This document shows, in pieces, positions 16,531 through 26,782 of a stretch of DNA of 64,000 nt (positions are counted from its first letter, which is position 1; each line of letters opens with the position of its first letter). The translations under genes and the position numbers were made by a program. The DNA comes from Stappia indica (lineage in GTDB: Bacteria > Pseudomonadota > Alphaproteobacteria > Rhizobiales > Stappiaceae): the NCBI RefSeq assembly GCF_009789575.1, contig NZ_CP046908.1:434001-498000 (forward strand), written 5' to 3'. Under the pieces are notes generated by a model that was not told the DNA's origin, ran no database searches, and was given only the letters and a program-made list of their open reading frames with translations.

Positions 16531-17385
16531 TTACTGCGTCTTCTCGGCGACCACCGCGCCGTTCTTCGACAGCCAGTTGTCGGCCATCGCCGCGGCCCGC
16601 CGGCGCACCTTCTCGGAGGCAAGGCCGAAGCTGCGCTCCTGCGCCTCGCCGATCCACACGGCATCATTGCCGTGCGCCCGGCGCTGGGCGACCGTCAGCC
16701 ACATCAGGCCCGCGGTGCGGTTCTCGTTGCCGCCGAACTCGCCGTTCGACAGCAGCTCGCCGAGCCGCGCCTGCGCCATCAGGTGGCCCTTCTGCGCGGC
16801 CAGCTTCAGCCAGCGCGCGGCCATGTGCGGGTCGCGCTCGGGCTCGTCGAGATACAGCATGCCGAGATGGAACTGGGCATCCGCGTCGCCGAAATAGGAG
16901 GCGGCATAGGTGAAGATCTCGCGCGCCCGCGCCACGTTCGGCTCGATCGCGCTGTTGTTGATGCCGGTGAGATAGTAGGAGCCGAGCTCGACGAAGGCGC
17001 TGGCGATGAACGGAGCGCGCGGCGAACTCGGGCTGTCGTCGGCATATTTCGAGGCGACCTGGCGAAAATACTCGAACGCCTTGATGTCGTCTTCCTGCAC
17101 GCCGTCGCCGCGCGAATACATCCGCCCGAGCTTCCATGCGGCGAGCGGATGGCCCTGCTCGGCCGCAAAGCGCAGGGAATCGAGCGCCCGCTCCTTCTCG
17201 CCGGCATAGTAGAACTGCGCGCCGACGCGCAGCGCCTCGCCCGGCGAGAGATCCTGCGAGGCAGGTGCCGCACCCGAAAGCTTGGCGGCGGCTTCCGCAG
17301 CCGTCTCCTGTGCCTGTACCGCGACCGGCGCTGCCAGCGCCAGGAAAACGGCAAACGCCAGGCCTGAACCGATGATCCGTATCAT
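16531..17385 (-). CDS. exoR: ExoR-like periplasmic Sel1-repeat regulator
   Basis: ExoR of rhizobia is a periplasmic inhibitor of the ChvG/ChvI (ExoS/ChvI) two-component system that controls succinoglycan and motility. The 284 residues begin with a signal peptide (MIRIIGSGLAFAVFLALAAP, cleavage near AQA). Sel1/TPR-like repeats follow: ALDSLRFAAEQGHPLAAWKL, GDGVQEDDIKAFEYFRQVAS, AREIFTYAASYFGDADAQFH and MAARWLKLAAQKGHLMAQ. The stretch RAPFIASAFVELGSYYLTGI is characteristic of ExoR rather than generic Sel1 proteins. The start at 17385 is set by the signal peptide. The role here is by homology; no chvG/chvI is in the window. Confidence 0.82.
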   Translation of the reverse strand: MIRIIGSGLAFAVFLALAAPVAVQAQETAAEAAAKLSGAAPASQDLSPGEALRVGAQFYYAGEKERALDSLRFAAEQGHPLAAWKLGRMYSRGDGVQEDDIKAFEYFRQVASKYADDSPSSPRAPFIASAFVELGSYYLTGINNSAIEPNVARAREIFTYAASYFGDADAQFHLGMLYLDEPERDPHMAARWLKLAAQKGHLMAQARLGELLSNGEFGGNENRTAGLMWLTVAQRRAHGNDAVWIGEAQERSFGLASEKVRRRAAAMADNWLSKNGAVVAEKTQ

Positions 17386-17927
17386 TGACCACCTCGCGCC
17401 CGCGCCGGGTCGCACGCCTTCGTATGCCGGTCGCAGTCGCGGCCCTGTCGCATCTTGAAAGCCCGCCTTTCGCGCAAGCGTCCTGTCCCTTATTCGCGGA
17501 TCCGTCGACCGGTCGGCCAAGGCTCGATCGCCTGTGCGCCGGGCGGGTCCGTCAGGTTGCGCGGCGCATCTCGGCGCCACGTCCCCCCCTGTTGTTTTGC
17601 CCCTTGATCCTCATCCGGAAAGTGACCTTCCCGGAGTGCCCGCTTCCAGCCTGCGGCGAACCTGCCAGTCGCCGTCTGCCGCCTTGCGAGCCGTCTCTTC
17701 CCTGATGTTCCGGAGCCTAGACCGGCAACTGGGCAAGAGTAGGACCGTGTCCGTCACCCCGTCGCCGCAATCGCGACCTCTGGCATCGGGCACGGCTCAC
17801 GGTGGCCGTCAAAAGATGGCCGAAACGCGGCACACCCGCCCCGATTGCGCGCCCGTTGCACGAGTCCGGCAACACTGTTGCAGACTCGTCACAAACGACA
17901 AGGCCGGCGCCCGGCGCCACTTGCCCC
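17386..17927. other. Intergenic region without a supported gene
   Basis: The 542 bp between exoR and a small minus-strand ORF hold no reading frame with protein-like composition, and no tRNA or repeat unit from the arrays elsewhere. The part next to exoR should hold its promoter. A GC-rich inverted repeat (GGCGCCGGGCGCC, near 17904-17918) just beyond the small ORF could end its transcript but lacks a T-run. Confidence 0.5.
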
Positions 17928-18026
17928 TCAGGCCATGAGAATGTTGAGCAGCGCCGAGACGAGCAGCGCACCCGCTGCCACCAGGTCGGCCCGACGCGCT
18001 ACATGACTGGACGAAATGATGTTCAT
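17928..18026 (-). CDS. Candidate 32-residue single-helix membrane peptide
   Basis: The ORF reads MNIISSSHVARRADLVAAGA, then LLVSALLNILMA and a TGA stop. A short polar and basic N-terminus is followed by one hydrophobic helix of about 18 residues, so an inner-membrane peptide with N-in orientation is likely. A GAGGG ribosome-binding site lies 8-9 bp upstream of the ATG. It is divergent from parE, with 181 bp between the start codons. Such short ORFs are usually missed. No function is known; a chance ORF cannot be excluded. Confidence 0.5.
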   Translation of the reverse strand: MNIISSSHVARRADLVAAGALLVSALLNILMA

Positions 18027-18158
18027 GACGCTTACCCTCGTGCATGGGCCAAGGCCCCGTGACGACCACGGTGCCCATCATGCCGGCGATCCGTTGAAAA
18101 ACGGTTGTCTGCGAGGGGCTGAAGGCTTGATCCTTGGCCGAATCCATCGCACTTGGCA

Positions 18159-18174
18159 GAATCACAGTTGATTC
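18159..18174. promoter_or_regulatory. Inverted repeat with two GANTC sites upstream of parE
   Basis: GAATCACAGTTGATTC is a perfect 6-4-6 palindrome 33 bp before the parE ATG. Both arms contain GANTC, the site methylated by CcrM in alphaproteobacteria. It may be an operator or a methylation-sensitive promoter part. No binding protein is known from the sequence. Confidence 0.35.
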
Positions 18175-18207
18175 GGGCGCAGCCTGGCGCCCCCGACCGG
18201 ACAGAGC

Positions 18208-20286
18208 ATGACCACCGAACACGACCTCTTCGAAGCCGGCGGTACGCCCGCCCCTGCCAGCAAGGGTCCGCAGGCCGACCCGGCTGCCCGCCCGGCCGCG
18301 AGCCCGAGCGCCCCGGCCGCCCGCCGCAGCGCGTCCCCGCGCGCCGAGCGCGGCGACGGCTCCGACTACACGGCCGAGCATATCGAGGTGCTGGAGGGGC
18401 TGGAGCCGGTGCGCCGGCGTCCCGGCATGTATATCGGCGGCACCGACGAGCGCGCCCTGCACCATCTCTTTGCCGAGGTCATCGACAACTCGATGGACGA
18501 GGCGGTCGCCGGCCATGCCAGCTGGATCGAGGTGACGCTGGGCGCCGACGGCAGCCTGACCGTCGTCGACAACGGCCGCGGCATCCCGGTCGATCCCCAT
18601 CCCAAGCATCGCGACAAGTCCGCGCTCGAGGTCATCATGACCACGCTGCATGCGGGCGGAAAGTTCGACAGCAAGGTCTACGAGACCTCCGGCGGCCTGC
18701 ACGGCGTCGGCGTCTCCGTGGTCAACGCCCTGTCGCAGGAGCTGACCGTCGAGGTCGCCCGCGCCCGCAAGCTCTATCGCCAGGTGTTCCGCCGCGGCGT
18801 GCCGGCCGGCCCGCTGGAATGCGTCGGCGACGTGCAGAACCGGCGCGGCACCCTGGTGCGCTTCGTTCCCGACGAGCAGATCTTCGGCAAGGGCGCGGCC
18901 TTCAAGGCGGCGCGCCTGTTCAAGATGGCCCGCTCCAAGGCCTATCTCTTCTCCGGCGTCGAGATCCGCTGGCGCTGCGACCCGGAGGTCGCGACGCGCG
19001 AGGGCGTCGAGCCGGAGGCGACCTTCCACTTCCCCGGCGGTCTTCGCGACTATCTCCAGGACGCGCTCGGCAAGGAGCGGCGGGTCATCGACGACACCTT
19101 CGCCGGCCGCACCAAAGACACCGGCCGCCACGGCGCCGTCGAATGGGCGATCACCTGGTTCGCCGGCGACGGCTTCATCAATTCCTACTGCAACACCGTG
19201 CCGACCCCTGAGGGCGGCACCCACGAGGCGGGCCTTCGCTATGCCCTGCTGCGCGGGCTCAAGGCCTATGCGGAGCTGACCGGCAACAAGAAGGCCTCCG
19301 TCATCACCGGCGACGACATCGTCACCTCGGCCGGCGCCATGCTCTCCGTGTTCATCCGCGAGCCGGAATTCGTCGGCCAGACCAAGGACAAGCTGGCGAC
19401 CTCCGAGGCGACCCGCATCGTCGAGACGGCCGTGCGCGATGCCTTCGACCACTGGCTCACAGCCTCGCCGAACCAGGCCAACAAGCTGTTGGAATGGGTG
19501 ATCGACCGCGCCGACGAGCGGCTGCGCCGGCGCCAGGAAAAGGACGTCGCACGCAAGACCGCGGTGCGCAAGCTGCGGCTGCCGGGCAAGCTCGCCGACT
19601 GCGCCTCCAACCAGGCGGCCGGCTCGGAGCTGTTCATCGTCGAGGGCGATTCGGCCGGCGGCTCCGCCAAGCAGGCTCGCAACCGGCTCAACCAGGCTGT
19701 CCTGCCCCTGCGCGGCAAGATCCTCAACGTCGCCAGTGCCGGGCGCGACAAGTTCGTCGCCAACCAGCAGCTCGCCGACCTGATCCAGGCGCTCGGCTGC
19801 GGCACCGGCAAGACCTATCGCGATGCCGACCTGCGCTACGAGAAGGTGGTCATCATGACGGACGCCGACGTCGACGGCGCCCATATCGCCTCGCTGCTGA
19901 TCACCTTCTTCTACCGCGAGATGCCCGAGCTCATTCGCAACGGCCACCTCTATCTCGCCAATCCGCCGCTCTACCGGCTGACCCAGGGCGGGCGCACCCT
20001 TTATGCCCGCGACGATGCCCATAAGGACGCACTGCTGGCCCGCGAGTTCAAGGGCAATGCCAAGGTCGACATCGGCCGCTTCAAGGGCCTCGGCGAGATG
20101 CTTCCCGCCCAGCTCAAGGAAACGACAATGGATCCCAAGAAGCGCAGCCTGCTGCGCATCGAGATCAGCGCCGCCGATCCGGAAGGAACCGGCTCGGCAG
20201 TGGAGCGGCTGATGGGCAACAAGCCCGAGGCGCGCTTCCAGTTCATCCAGGAGAATGCCCGCTTCGCCGAGGAACTCGACATCTAG
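18208..20286 (+). CDS. parE: DNA topoisomerase IV subunit B
   Basis: ParE is the ATPase subunit of topoisomerase IV, which decatenates replicated chromosomes. The 692-residue protein has a variable Ala/Pro-rich N-terminus (1-50). The GHKL ATPase motifs follow: EVIDNSMDEA, VVDNGRGIPVD, TLHAGGKFD and SGGLHGVGVSVVNAL. The TOPRIM motifs are IVEGDSAGGSAKQARNR (about residue 475) and MTDADVDGAHIASLL (about 550). It ends with FIQENARFAEELDI. ParE is favoured over GyrB by length and by the absence of the GyrB-specific insert. No parC lies nearby, which is usual. Confidence 0.95.
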   Translation: MTTEHDLFEAGGTPAPASKGPQADPAARPAASPSAPAARRSASPRAERGDGSDYTAEHIEVLEGLEPVRRRPGMYIGGTDERALHHLFAEVIDNSMDEAVAGHASWIEVTLGADGSLTVVDNGRGIPVDPHPKHRDKSALEVIMTTLHAGGKFDSKVYETSGGLHGVGVSVVNALSQELTVEVARARKLYRQVFRRGVPAGPLECVGDVQNRRGTLVRFVPDEQIFGKGAAFKAARLFKMARSKAYLFSGVEIRWRCDPEVATREGVEPEATFHFPGGLRDYLQDALGKERRVIDDTFAGRTKDTGRHGAVEWAITWFAGDGFINSYCNTVPTPEGGTHEAGLRYALLRGLKAYAELTGNKKASVITGDDIVTSAGAMLSVFIREPEFVGQTKDKLATSEATRIVETAVRDAFDHWLTASPNQANKLLEWVIDRADERLRRRQEKDVARKTAVRKLRLPGKLADCASNQAAGSELFIVEGDSAGGSAKQARNRLNQAVLPLRGKILNVASAGRDKFVANQQLADLIQALGCGTGKTYRDADLRYEKVVIMTDADVDGAHIASLLITFFYREMPELIRNGHLYLANPPLYRLTQGGRTLYARDDAHKDALLAREFKGNAKVDIGRFKGLGEMLPAQLKETTMDPKKRSLLRIEISAADPEGTGSAVERLMGNKPEARFQFIQENARFAEELDI

Positions 20287-20397
20287 CGCGACAGGCGGGC
20301 GCCCCGCCGTTCGGCAGGGTCGAAAACCGTCTTTCGGCCATACAGTTGCTGCAGTATTGCTGGAGAAGACCCCGAGATCCGGCCCCGACACCCGGGC

Positions 20398-21282
20398 ATG
20401 GCCGGAAGGTGCCCCGCAACAAGGCCCGTGACCGCATCTGCGGCCCACGGGACCCAGTCACAGGACGTCGCAGCCGTGCTGAAGGCGATACTTCACGCCT
20501 ATCTCCGCCGCCGCCGGCCGCTGCGGGACCATAATTTCCTCGTGCTGCCGCATCTTGGCCTGGCCTATGGCCGCTGCCCCAACGCGGCGAGCGAGGACAT
20601 CCGCCAGGCCCTGCTGCGCCTGACCGCCGGCAGTGGCGGCGAGCCGTTCGACACCGACGATTTCTGCGAGGACGAGGCGGCAGACGAGATGGGCGCCGAT
20701 GCGGGCGAAGACGCCTGCGCGTCCTATGCCACCGGCACCCTCGCCTCCTGGGCCGACGGGCTCAACCTCCTGTCCGGGCGCCAGCTCGTGCGCCGCCATC
20801 CCCGCGCCCTCGTCTTTTCCGTGGTGCGCGATCCTCTGACCCGCCTTGCCGCCTGCTTCCACCGCATGCGCACGGAAGCCGCGCCGCCTCCCGGTGCCGA
20901 CCGCGCCTTTCGTCCGGGCAACGACTTTCCCGGCTTCGTTGCCCGCGTCTGCGCCATGCCGGACTGGAAGAGCCCCAACGCCTATCGCTCCCAGACCGCG
21001 ATCCTGACGCACAAGGCCCGCCTGCTGCCCTCCCGCGTGCTGCGCCACGAGACCGGCGAGGCCGACTGGCAGGCCCTGCGCGCCGAGCTGTCGCATGCCT
21101 GCGGCGTCGACATCGGTCCGCTGCCGGGCATTCGCGATCCCCATGGCGAGACGATTGCCGCGCTGGTGGCCGAGATCGAACCGGCGCTGCGCCTGTCCGT
21201 GCGCCGCCGCTATGCCGCCGACTACCGGAACTTCTACGAGGGCACGGCCCTGGCCCTGCCGGTGATCGGCGCTCCCGGTTGA
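20398..21282 (+). CDS. Sulfotransferase-family protein
   Basis: The protein (up to 294 residues) carries FSVVRDPLTRLAACFHRM (about residue 140), the RDP-L-R-L segment that binds the 3'-phosphate of PAPS in Golgi-type and bacterial sulfotransferases. The N-terminal PAPS loop is weak (LVLPHLGLAYGRCPNAAS), so catalytic competence is not certain. There is no signal peptide. The acceptor is unknown and no polysaccharide or sulfate-activation genes are adjacent. The start is uncertain: the ATG at 20398 lacks a clear ribosome site, and a GTG at 20476 (VLKAILHAYLRRRR) is an alternative. Confidence 0.65.
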   Translation: MAGRCPATRPVTASAAHGTQSQDVAAVLKAILHAYLRRRRPLRDHNFLVLPHLGLAYGRCPNAASEDIRQALLRLTAGSGGEPFDTDDFCEDEAADEMGADAGEDACASYATGTLASWADGLNLLSGRQLVRRHPRALVFSVVRDPLTRLAACFHRMRTEAAPPPGADRAFRPGNDFPGFVARVCAMPDWKSPNAYRSQTAILTHKARLLPSRVLRHETGEADWQALRAELSHACGVDIGPLPGIRDPHGETIAALVAEIEPALRLSVRRRYAADYRNFYEGTALALPVIGAPG

Positions 21283-21338
21283 CCCGCCCTCGCCCCGTGG
21301 CGCAGGATTCCCAGACCCGCATGCAGGAGGACCCGACC

Positions 21339-21758
21339 ATGACCGCCCCTCTCGCTCCCCGTCTTGCTCCCCGTCTCGCCTTCGCTATTGCCGGCCTTGC
21401 CGCCTTGCTCCTCGTCCTGCCCGCCCTTCCCGTTCGCGCCGATCCGGTGTCCGACATCGTCGCCGCCCTGCCGGCCGAGCTGCAGGGCCTGACCCGGCTG
21501 CCCGGACCGGACGGCTCCGGCACCGCCTTCGTCGTGGCCCGCGAGGCCGCCCGCGACCGGCTGTTCGTGCTGCGCGAGGGCAAGGCCCCGGTCGAGGTTT
21601 CCGAGGCCGGCGAGCAGGCCGCGCGCGTCACCGGGCTGCGCAGCGAGGCGGACCCGCACGGCGTCGTCGCCTTCGTCGACATGGGCGAGACCACTTACGA
21701 GCTGTTTCTGGAAAACGGCGATGCTGCTGGTTACCTGTTTCAACCGGCAAGTAACTGA
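21339..21758 (+). CDS. Hypothetical exported protein
   Basis: The 139-residue product has a signal peptide (LAFAIAGLAALLLVLPALPVRA, about residues 12-33). The mature domain of about 105 residues (DPVSDIVAALPAELQGLTRL onward) is mixed alpha/beta and ends YLFQPASN. No family is recognised and there are no cysteines. The ATG at 21339 was chosen because AGGAGG lies 8 bp upstream. It follows the sulfotransferase gene by 56 bp on the same strand, so they may be co-transcribed. Confidence 0.7.
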   Translation: MTAPLAPRLAPRLAFAIAGLAALLLVLPALPVRADPVSDIVAALPAELQGLTRLPGPDGSGTAFVVAREAARDRLFVLREGKAPVEVSEAGEQAARVTGLRSEADPHGVVAFVDMGETTYELFLENGDAAGYLFQPASN

Positions 21759-21823
21759 CCCGCGCCGCGCCGGGCGATCCTGAGCGAAATTCTTGTCGAG
21801 AACCGTCCCGCGACTGTGTGTCA

Positions 21824-21851
21824 TTGACATTTTATTTTGAAACTGTAGTGT
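21824..21851 (+). promoter_or_regulatory. Likely sigma-70 promoter for the DEAD-box helicase
   Basis: A consensus -35 TTGACA (21824-21829) is followed after 16 bp by TAGTGT (21846-21851) as a weak -10. The spacer is AT-rich (TTTTATTTTGAAACTG) and stands out from the surrounding GC-rich DNA. A start here would give a leader of about 70 nt before the helicase ATG. Confidence 0.45.
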
Positions 21852-21925
21852 GCGCGCCAAAGTGCCAGGCCCCACAGGACGCTGTCGGGGCATGGTTTTC
21901 GTCCCTATCATACCATCAAGGTCAT

Positions 21926-23584
<1,659 letters not shown>

Positions 23585-23613
23585 GCCGCCGGCAACGTCT
23601 TACCCGAACGGAC

Positions 23614-23646
23614 AAAGGGCAGGCCTCGCGCCTGCCCTTTTCTTTT
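23614..23646 (+). terminator. Rho-independent terminator after the DEAD-box helicase
   Basis: A perfect 10-bp stem AAAGGGCAGG / CCTGCCCTTT (23614-23623 and 23631-23640) with a 7-nt loop is followed by TCTTTT. A partial second copy of the T-rich part follows at 23650-23667. Confidence 0.85.
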
Positions 23647-23997
23647 GGCCCTGCCCTTTTCTTTTGGCCTCGCCGTCGTCGCCCCATCCCGGACCTGCCG
23701 TCCGGCAGAAGATGCCGGGCCATTCTTTCCCAGCAGAGCAGAATGCAACCCATCGTCGCCGGAGCCGCCCGGCACGTCACGGCGCGCGCCCTCGCGAGAA
23801 TGGCGGAACTCTGCGCGTAAAGGTTGCGCGCGCCGTTTTCACTGTATTAACCGCTTTTGGGGGCCGGATTCCGTTGACGGAGCATTAAGGTATGCTTAAC
23901 CGTGCCTTAAGGCTTGAATGAGTATTTTAAGAACTACATTGATATCGAGGTCGCGTGCATCCTCCTGGCACAAAACCGAGACGTGTGGAACCATCGC

Positions 23998-25059
23998 ATG
24001 GCCCAGGAAGACGATCACAAGCGCACCATCGTGTACGGTGACGCCGCCCTCAAATATATCCGCAAGAATGTCTTGCCGGCGTATCCGCGTTTCTACGAGC
24101 TCTGGTACACCTATGCGGCCGGTTTCAACCATTCGCTGAACCGCGCGGTGAACGAGATCGTCGGCGCGAAGGGCACGGTCACGACCGAGCAGCTACAGCA
24201 GATCTACAACAGCTTCCTGTCGCCGACGAAGCTCGGCGACCGCATCGACGAGGTCGGCGAGAAGATCTCCGACGAGATCCGCGACATGGTCGACATGCTC
24301 GGCCAGAGCGTCGAATCCGTCACCGAATACGGCCAGTCGCTGGAGGGCGCGCAGGCCCAGCTGGAAACGCTGGAGGACCCGCAGCAGCTCAAGCAGCTCG
24401 TCGCCCATCTGCTTCTCGCCACTCGCAACACTGCCGGGTCGAACCGCCAGCTCGAGGGCCAGCTCATCGAGTCGCGGCGCCAGATCGAGGAGTTGCAGGA
24501 GAGCCTGGAGGCGATCCGCTACGAGTCGCTCACCGACGAGCTCACCACGCTCAGCAACCGCCGGCATTTCGATCACACGATCGAGCGCATGGTGAAGGAC
24601 GCCGCGCAGAGCCAGGAGCCGCTGTCGCTGCTGCTCACCGACATCGACCATTTCAAGAAGTTCAACGACACCTACGGCCACCAGACCGGCGACCAGGTGC
24701 TGCGTCTCGTGGCGCTCGCGGTCAAGCAGAACGTCAAGGGCCACGACGTCGCCTGCCGCTATGGCGGCGAGGAGTTCGCGATCCTGCTGCCGCACACCTC
24801 GCTGCGCCAGGCGGTCACCGTCGCCGAGCACATTCGCCGCGCCGTCCTGTCGAAGGAGCTGGTCAAGCGCTCCACCGGCGAAAATCTCGGCCGCATCACC
24901 ATCTCCATCGGCGTGTCGACCTTCCGCAGCAACGACACCCCGCAATCGATGATCGCGCGCGCCGACACCGCGCTCTACGCGGCCAAGGGCGCCGGGCGCA
25001 ATCTCGTGCGCTGCGAGACCGATCCCGATGTCGAGGCCGACGACACCCGCGTCGCCTGA
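23998..25059 (+). CDS. Diguanylate cyclase (GGDEF protein), soluble
   Basis: The enzyme should make cyclic di-GMP from two GTP. The C-terminal GGDEF domain (about residues 180-340) has LTDELTTLSNRRHF, the metal-binding DIDHFKKFND and the active-site motif CRYGGEEFAIL. No RxxD inhibitory site precedes GGEEF. The N-terminal half is helical, with ALKYIRKNVLPAYPRFYELW at the start and a coiled coil at about 110-175. There is no membrane segment. The ATG at 23998 matches the usual beginning of this rhizobial family. A TTG at 23914 would add 28 residues and cannot be excluded. Confidence 0.88.
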   Translation: MAQEDDHKRTIVYGDAALKYIRKNVLPAYPRFYELWYTYAAGFNHSLNRAVNEIVGAKGTVTTEQLQQIYNSFLSPTKLGDRIDEVGEKISDEIRDMVDMLGQSVESVTEYGQSLEGAQAQLETLEDPQQLKQLVAHLLLATRNTAGSNRQLEGQLIESRRQIEELQESLEAIRYESLTDELTTLSNRRHFDHTIERMVKDAAQSQEPLSLLLTDIDHFKKFNDTYGHQTGDQVLRLVALAVKQNVKGHDVACRYGGEEFAILLPHTSLRQAVTVAEHIRRAVLSKELVKRSTGENLGRITISIGVSTFRSNDTPQSMIARADTALYAAKGAGRNLVRCETDPDVEADDTRVA

Positions 25060-25142
25060 CCACCCGCGCCGACGTTTCCCCCTGACCCTCCGACGTATTG
25101 CCGCTATAATCGGCGGAACGACGGAGGGACGGACGGATCGTC

Positions 25143-25619
25143 ATGACCACAGGCCGGGACGCGCTTGACCGCAAGCTGATCGCCTTGCTGCAGATGAATG
25201 CCCGCATGCCGACGGCGGATATCGCCCGCCGGCTCGGCGTCGCACGGTCCACCGTGCACGAGCGCATCGCCCGGCTGGAGCGCACCGGGGCAATCGCCGG
25301 CTATACCGCCGTCCTTGCCCGCCCCGACACCGGCAGCACGGTGCGCGCCCTGGTCATGCTCGCCGTCGAGCAGCAGCAGATGCGCGAGACGATCCGCCGG
25401 CTGGCGACCTTTCCCGAGATCCGCACCTGCCTGACCATCGCCGGCGAGTTCGACCTCTTCCTGGTGGTCGAGGCGCCGCAGTTGGAGGATCTCGACGAAG
25501 CGCTCGACGAGATCGCCGTTGTCCCCGGCGTGCGCCGCTCGCAATCCTCCATCGTGCTCGCCTCCAAGTTCGACCGCAGCCCGGCGAGCATGCCGACGGG
25601 TGGGCCCGCCGCCGGGTAG
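25143..25619 (+). CDS. Lrp/AsnC-family transcriptional regulator
   Basis: The 158-residue protein opens with the AsnC helix-turn-helix: LDRKLIALLQMNARMPTADI, then ARRLGVARSTVHERIARLER (residues 8-48). It continues with the RAM ligand-binding domain (TVRALVMLAVEQQQMRETIR to SSIVLASKFD). Lrp-family proteins bind amino acids and control amino-acid metabolism or transport. It is monocistronic and convergent with the RpiR gene (9-bp gap). No target gene is obvious next to it, so the ligand is unknown. Confidence 0.88.
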   Translation: MTTGRDALDRKLIALLQMNARMPTADIARRLGVARSTVHERIARLERTGAIAGYTAVLARPDTGSTVRALVMLAVEQQQMRETIRRLATFPEIRTCLTIAGEFDLFLVVEAPQLEDLDEALDEIAVVPGVRRSQSSIVLASKFDRSPASMPTGGPAAG

Positions 25620-25628
25620 ATCGCCGGC

Positions 25629-26498
25629 TCAGCTCGCCTCGCCCACCCCGTCGCGGCGCATCTCGGCGGCCGCCACGCAGAGCGCCATGGCAAGGCACAG
25701 CGTGCCGGACAGCGAGCGGAAGGCGCCAAGATCCGCCTCGGCCACTTCCACCACCACCCGTGCCGACTGGATCAGCGGCGAGAACGGCGAATCCGTCAGC
25801 GCCAGCACCGGCACGCCGCGCGCCGCCGCCGCATTGGCCACATCCACCGTCAGCGAGGCGTAAGGGGTGAAGCTCACCGCCACCAGCAGGTCCTGCGGCC
25901 CGGCGGCCGAGGCCTGCTCGGGGCCGAGCGAGGCGAGATTGTCGACCAGCACCGCCGCCATGCCGAGCTTCGACAGGGCGTAGGCCATGTAGGCGGAGAC
26001 CGGGAAGGCCCGGCGCTGCGCCACGAGATAGATCACCCGCGCGCGCGCCATGGCGCGGGCCGCCTCCTCCATCACCTCGGGGGCGAGCGAGTTGCGCATG
26101 CGCAGCAGGGAGGCGACCGCCGTGTCGACGAAATCGCCGAACAGCGCATGGGCGCCGTTGCTGTCGCCGCTGCGCCGTCTCAGCACTTCCAGCCGCTCGT
26201 CATAGTCCGGCCAGCGCTCGCGCAGCCGGGCGCGGAACACGTCCTGCAGCTCCGAAAAGCCCTGGTAGCCGAGCGACTGGGCAAAGCGCACCAGCGTCGA
26301 GGGCTGCACGCCGGCCTGCTCGGCGATCACCGCCACCGTGCCGAAGGTCACATCGTCCGGCCGGTCGACCGCAAAGGCGGCGACCTGCGCCAGCCGCTTG
26401 GGCATTGCCGGCTTCTTCTCGATCAGCAGCGCCCGCAACCCGTCATAGTCGCGCGGCGGCACCGCCCCCTCGGCCGTGCCGACATCCTTGTCGCTCAT
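25629..26498 (-). CDS. RpiR/MurR-family transcriptional regulator (IolR-like)
   Basis: The 289-residue protein has an N-terminal HTH_6 domain (MPKRLAQVAAFAVDRPDDVT to TLVRFAQSLGYQGFSELQDV, about 33-90). The C-terminal SIS sugar-phosphate-binding domain (about 130-270) includes RARVIYLVAQRRAFPVSAYM and DLLVAVSFTPY. It is divergent from a sugar ABC transporter operon, and the gap contains GGAA-N6-TTCC, the motif reported for rhizobial IolR. It probably represses the transporter until its sugar phosphate appears. Inositol as the signal is a guess from the operator type. Confidence 0.85.
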   Translation of the reverse strand: MSDKDVGTAEGAVPPRDYDGLRALLIEKKPAMPKRLAQVAAFAVDRPDDVTFGTVAVIAEQAGVQPSTLVRFAQSLGYQGFSELQDVFRARLRERWPDYDERLEVLRRRSGDSNGAHALFGDFVDTAVASLLRMRNSLAPEVMEEAARAMARARVIYLVAQRRAFPVSAYMAYALSKLGMAAVLVDNLASLGPEQASAAGPQDLLVAVSFTPYASLTVDVANAAAARGVPVLALTDSPFSPLIQSARVVVEVAEADLGAFRSLSGTLCLAMALCVAAAEMRRDGVGEAS

Positions 26499-26588
26499 CG
26501 GCGTCCTCCCCTGCTCGTCCCGATCCCGGTTTTCCTTGCGCGCGTTCCGGCCCGCGCCATCCGACGCAGCGGCAAGGCCGATTTCAGC

Positions 26589-26652
26589 TTGACACCGTCA
26601 AACCAAAAATGGAATAAAAATTCCATATGATGCGTTTTGGAATGCGTCATTC
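26589..26652 (+). promoter_or_regulatory. Promoter and RpiR-type operator of the sugar ABC transporter
   Basis: A consensus -35 TTGACA (26589-26594) precedes the palindrome TGGAATAAAAATTCCA (26610-26625). Its core is GGAA-N6-TTCC, and it overlaps the expected -10 (AATAAA, 26613-26618). A second, looser palindrome GAATGCGTCATTC lies at 26640-26652. The layout fits repression by the divergent RpiR protein, with the operator covering the -10. Confidence 0.6.
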
Positions 26653-26782
26653 TGATTTTTCCGGAGGGTGCGCGGGAGGCGCGGGCAGCCGGAATGCGCG
26701 TTCTGCCAGGACGGCAAAGGATCGACCGGCGGAGGCGGAAGACGAAAAAGTCCCCGCAAGCGGGGCAATGGGAGGAAGACAC

